Below are positions 35,097-37,915 of a DNA stretch of 37,915 nt, in pieces. The number at the start of each line of letters is the position of its first letter. Within the stretch, counting starts at the first letter, position 1. Origin of the DNA: Bhargavaea cecembensis (GTDB lineage: Bacteria > Bacillota > Bacilli > Bacillales_A > Planococcaceae); NCBI RefSeq assembly GCF_000826125.2, contig NZ_LN651371.1, positions 384,808-422,722 on the forward strand, in the 5' to 3' direction. The translations under genes were made by a program, and so were the position numbers. The notes below the pieces were generated by a model. It worked only from the letters and a program-made list of their open reading frames with translations. It was not told the DNA's origin and made no database searches.

Positions 35097-37040
35097 ATGA
35101 TCGTCCTTCAAGTGAACAATGTGACGAAATCATTCGCGGGAGAGGAGATCCTCTCCGGCGTGAAATTGGAAGTTCAGCACCGCGACCGGGTGGCGCTCGT
35201 CGGCCGGAACGGTGCCGGAAAGTCGACCCTCCTGAAAATCATTACCGGCCAGATAAGCAGGGACGAAGGGGACATCATCATGCCGAAAGATGTCCGGACC
35301 GGCTATCTGGACCAGCATACCGGGCTCGACTCGGACCGCACGATCTGGGAAGAGATGATGACGATCTTCCAGCCGCTCCATGACATGGAGACGGAACTCC
35401 GTTCGCTGGAACAGCGGATGGCGGACCCGTCCGTCTATGAGGACGGAGAGGCATACCGGAAAGTGATGGAAGCGTACGATTCTCTTCAGCACCGCTTCGG
35501 GGAGTCCGGCGGTTACCAGTATGAATCGGAAACCCGCTCCGTCCTCCACGGCATGCGCTTTTATCCCGAGGATTATGAAAAACGGATCGACACCCTCTCG
35601 GGAGGGCAGCGCACCCGACTGGCCCTCGCCCGGCTGCTGCTGTCGAAGCCGGATCTCCTGATTCTCGATGAACCGACGAACCATCTCGACATCGAAACGC
35701 TCTCCTGGCTGGAAAGATACCTGCAGGGATATGAGGGAGCCATCCTCATCGTCTCCCACGACCGGTATTTCCTCGATCAGGTCGTAACGACCGTCTATGA
35801 AGTATCGCGGCGCAAAGTGACGAAATACGTCGGCAACTACAGCGCCTATCTCGATCAGAAAGCGAAGAACTATGAGCGGGACCGCAAGCTGTACGAAAAG
35901 CAGATGGGCGAAAAGGCGAAACTCGAGGAGTTCGTCCAGAAGAACATCGCCCGCGCCTCGACGACGAAAATGGCGCAGAGCCGCCGCAAAGTGCTGGAGA
36001 AGACCGACTGGATGGAAAGCCCGGACGGAGATGAGAAGTCGGCGGCTTTCACGTTCGGCATTGAGCGCAAAAGCGGCAACGATGTGCTGTCCGCACGGGA
36101 ACTCGCCATCGGATACGACGGACAGCCCGTCTCCGAGCACTTGGACTTCCGCGTGTACCGGGATGACCGGATCGCCTTCATCGGCCCGAACGGAGTCGGC
36201 AAATCGACCTTGCTCAAGACGCTCACCGGCCGGATCCCGGCGCTGGCCGGCGACATCGCTCTCGGGGCGAATGTCCTGTTCGGCTACTACGACCAGGAAC
36301 AGGCCGAGCTGACCGGCAACGGCACGGTGTTGCAAGAGATCTGGGATGAGTGGCCGCTCATGAACGAAAAGGATATCCGGACACTGCTTGGCCGGTTCCT
36401 GTTCAGCGGAGACGACGTGACCAAGCCGGTCCAGACCCTGTCCGGGGGCGAGAAGGCCCGGCTGGCCATCGCCAAGCTCGTCCTTGAAAAGGCGAACACG
36501 CTCGTCCTGGATGAGCCGACGAACCATCTGGACCTCGACAGCAAGGAAGTGCTTGAGAATGCGCTGCTTGATTATCCGGGCACGCTCCTATTCGTCTCAC
36601 ACGACCGGTATTTCATCAACAGGATTGCAACGAAAGTGATTGAACTGTCCCCCGAAGGGAACGAGGAGTTCCTCGGCGGCTACGATTACTACTTGGAAAA
36701 GAAGAAAGAGCAGGAGGAGCTCGCGCTTGAAATTGCGGCCGAGCAGCAGGCGGGCCGCCCCGCCGCATCCCCGCCGGCGGCCTCGCGTCCTGTTTCCGAA
36801 ACCAAGGAACAGCAGCGGGAACGGCGCCGCATCGAGCGGGCGCTCCAGGAAGCGGAGAAAGAGATGGAGTCCCTGGAAGCGGAAGTCGCCCGTCTTGAGG
36901 AAGACTTGAACGATCCGGCCCACGCGGACGACCATGTCCGGCTGGCAGAGATCCAGGAGGAACTGGACCGCCAAACGGAACTTCAAGAAGCATCCATGGA
37001 GCGCTGGATGGAACTGCAGACCTCGCTGGAAGAAGTCTGA
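35097..37040 (+). CDS. ABC-F family ATPase (YdiF-like ribosome-associated)
   Basis: 647 residues with two ABC domains and no membrane segments. Walker A: GRNGAGKST and GPNGVGKST. Signatures: LSGGQRTRLALA and LSGGEKARLAIA. Walker B: LLILDEPTNHLD and LVLDEPTNHLD. The linker between domains (about 240-320; KNYERDRKLYEKQMGEKAKL) fits the P-site tRNA interaction motif, and the C-terminal 100 residues form a coiled coil. Such proteins act on the ribosome as translation factors. Gene order beside rex and tsaD matches B. subtilis ydiF. ATG at 35097 follows AGAGGTGGAAG. Confidence 0.95.
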   Translation: MIVLQVNNVTKSFAGEEILSGVKLEVQHRDRVALVGRNGAGKSTLLKIITGQISRDEGDIIMPKDVRTGYLDQHTGLDSDRTIWEEMMTIFQPLHDMETELRSLEQRMADPSVYEDGEAYRKVMEAYDSLQHRFGESGGYQYESETRSVLHGMRFYPEDYEKRIDTLSGGQRTRLALARLLLSKPDLLILDEPTNHLDIETLSWLERYLQGYEGAILIVSHDRYFLDQVVTTVYEVSRRKVTKYVGNYSAYLDQKAKNYERDRKLYEKQMGEKAKLEEFVQKNIARASTTKMAQSRRKVLEKTDWMESPDGDEKSAAFTFGIERKSGNDVLSARELAIGYDGQPVSEHLDFRVYRDDRIAFIGPNGVGKSTLLKTLTGRIPALAGDIALGANVLFGYYDQEQAELTGNGTVLQEIWDEWPLMNEKDIRTLLGRFLFSGDDVTKPVQTLSGGEKARLAIAKLVLEKANTLVLDEPTNHLDLDSKEVLENALLDYPGTLLFVSHDRYFINRIATKVIELSPEGNEEFLGGYDYYLEKKKEQEELALEIAAEQQAGRPAASPPAASRPVSETKEQQRERRRIERALQEAEKEMESLEAEVARLEEDLNDPAHADDHVRLAEIQEELDRQTELQEASMERWMELQTSLEEV

Positions 37041-37064
37041 ATGAATAGAGAGCGTCATAATAAG

Positions 37065-37096
37065 GTGCATGCGGCCGTGTCTGCATGCGCTTTTTT
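37065..37096 (+). terminator. Terminator after ABC-F gene
   Basis: GTGCATGC (37065-37072) pairs with GCATGCGC (37083-37090, one G-U), followed by six Ts. Confidence 0.75.
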
Positions 37097-37131
37097 CATT
37101 TTCCTGCGAAAAAGGTCGAAATCCGCACAGG

Positions 37132-37302
37132 TTCTCCACATTGTTATTCACAAGGGATACCGCATAAAAACGGGATATTCACACAGTTACCCACATTATC
37201 CACAGACGTCCGCCGAGTTTTGCACACTCATTTTTCAAAGATGGAGGATAATCCGGGCGTAAATCCATAAGTTATGAACAAGTTATCCACAAATGTGTAT
37301 AA
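37132..37302. other. DnaA-box cluster
   Basis: Eight sites in 171 bp resemble the DnaA box TTATnCACA. Perfect copies: 37144-37152 (TTATTCACA), 37196-37204 and 37283-37291 (TTATCCACA), and 37294-37302 (TTATACACA on the minus strand). One-mismatch copies: 37132-37140, 37175-37183, 37187-37195 and 37218-37226. The last two perfect boxes face each other two bases apart. No dnaA or dnaN gene is present and there is no long AT-rich stretch, so a DnaA-titration or regulatory cluster is more likely than an origin. Confidence 0.85.
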
Positions 37303-37340
37303 GTACAAATGTTCCCTCTTGACAGCTTTCGCGCAATATG

Positions 37341-37381
37341 GAGAAAAAACAGGGAGTCCGTCCGCAGACAGACTTCCTGTT
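37341..37381 (-). terminator. Terminator after tsaD
   Basis: AACAGG(G)AGTC (37348-37358) pairs with GACT(T)CCTGTT (37371-37381). The minus-strand tail is TTTTTTCTCC. Confidence 0.8.
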
Positions 37382-37386
37382 CCAAT

Positions 37387-37915
37387 TCATTTTATAGCAT
37401 TTCCGCTCGGCGACCAGCTGAGGAGTTCCATGCCCGGCCGTCCGTTCATGGAGAGGTCTCCCCGGACTCCCGCTTTGTACATCGAAGTGCCGGCCGCGGC
37501 AATCATCGCCGCATTGTCCGTGCACAGTTTGAGCGGCGGTACATGGAAAGCGATCCCTTCCGCCTCCAGCGCCTCCGCCAAAGACGCCCGTAGCCCCCGG
37601 TTGGCCGCAACCCCGCCGGCCGCGATCACCTGGTGCACGCCGTATTCTTTGGCAGCCCGCACCGTCTTCGTTGTGACCACCTCAACCACGCTCTGCTGGA
37701 ATCCGGCTGCTACGTTTGCCTTGTCGACCGGCAGCCCTTTCTGTTCGGCGTTATGGACATGGTTGATCACCGCGGATTTCAGGCCGCTGAAGCTGAAGTC
37801 ATAGGACCCCTCTTCAAGCCAGGCCCTCGGGAAATCGACCGCGCCGTCCGCTTCATGGGCAAGCCGGTCGATATGCGGGCCGCCGGGATACGGCAGGCCC
37901 AGCACCCGGGCCACC
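37387..37915 (-). CDS. tsaD: tRNA threonylcarbamoyladenosine transferase TsaD, C-terminal part
   Basis: C-terminal 176 codons of TsaD (Kae1/Gcp family); the gene continues past the right edge. TsaD transfers the threonylcarbamoyl group to A37 of ANN-reading tRNAs. Seen here: [15 protein letters not shown], the [10 protein letters not shown] motif, [12 protein letters not shown] of the ASKHA nucleotide-binding fold, and [12 protein letters not shown] near the C-terminus with the conserved Asp metal ligand. Downstream on its strand are a terminator and then the DnaA-box cluster. Confidence 0.96.
   Translation of the reverse strand, partial: VARVLGLPYPGGPHIDRLAHEADGAVDFPRAWLEEGSYDFSFSGLKSAVINHVHNAEQKGLPVDKANVAAGFQQSVVEVVTTKTVRAAKEYGVHQVIAAGGVAANRGLRASLAEALEAEGIAFHVPPLKLCTDNAAMIAAAGTSMYKAGVRGDLSMNGRPGMELLSWSPSGNAIK

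Noticed and set aside
37132-37302. Replication origin (oriC)
   Set aside because: DnaA boxes are dense, but dnaA, dnaN and an AT-rich unwinding region are absent and the flanking genes are tsaD and an ABC-F gene.

Overview
The window looks like a chromosomal segment of a GC-rich, spore-forming member of the Bacillales (Bacillota). The reasons are strong AGGAGG-type ribosome binding sites with frequent TTG/GTG starts, a CIRCE-controlled groES-groEL operon, PerR-type operators at katA and ahpC, and a right-hand gene order (tsaD, ABC-F, rex, tatA, tatC, CPBP protease, groES, groEL) that matches the ydi/gro region of Bacillus subtilis with moaC and ydiK missing. A Planococcaceae-like host is my guess; the genus cannot be fixed from the sequence alone. 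No tRNA, rRNA, CRISPR array, prophage or insertion sequence was seen.

Layout. 1-2.1 kb: the start of a methyltransferase gene (cut by the edge) and a PerR-type catalase gene. 2.1-5.2 kb: an MBL-fold hydrolase, an unknown protein, and a divergent YunD-like 5'-nucleotidase whose C-terminus is broken by a frameshift. 5.2-8.3 kb: a short-chain dehydrogenase coupled to a large DUF2339 membrane protein. 8.6-11.3 kb: a two-gene, Tat-exported GMC dehydrogenase of the gluconate-2-dehydrogenase type. 11.3-14.4 kb: a very large hybrid kinase with two different kinase modules. 14.5-17.4 kb: ahpC-ahpF and a cupin gene with a candidate sigma-B promoter. 17.5-19.5 kb: an HpaB-type hydroxylase and a small unknown protein. 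19.8-20.9 kb: a YkvI-family membrane protein.

21.0-29.0 kb is the most striking part. Seven tightly packed genes match, in order and type, the mnxABCDEFG manganese-oxidase operon known from marine Bacillus spores: two small membrane proteins, a Sco-like copper protein, one larger and two small beta-barrel-like proteins, and a 1213-residue multicopper oxidase whose copper motifs come in permuted order. Two further genes extend the locus. One encodes a protein with two barrel-like units. The other, convergent, encodes a cysteine-rich CxC protein with one barrel-like unit and has an excellent match to a mother-cell sigma-K promoter. The likely output is Mn(II) oxidation at the spore surface, with the last two genes as candidate uncharacterised partners.

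29.3-37.9 kb: a SurA-N lipoprotein, groEL-groES, a CPBP protease, tatC-tatA-rex, an ABC-F ATPase, a dense cluster of DnaA boxes, and the C-terminal part of tsaD. Several genes bear on metal and oxidative stress (katA, ahpCF, mnx), but only katA and ahpCF share a visible operator type.
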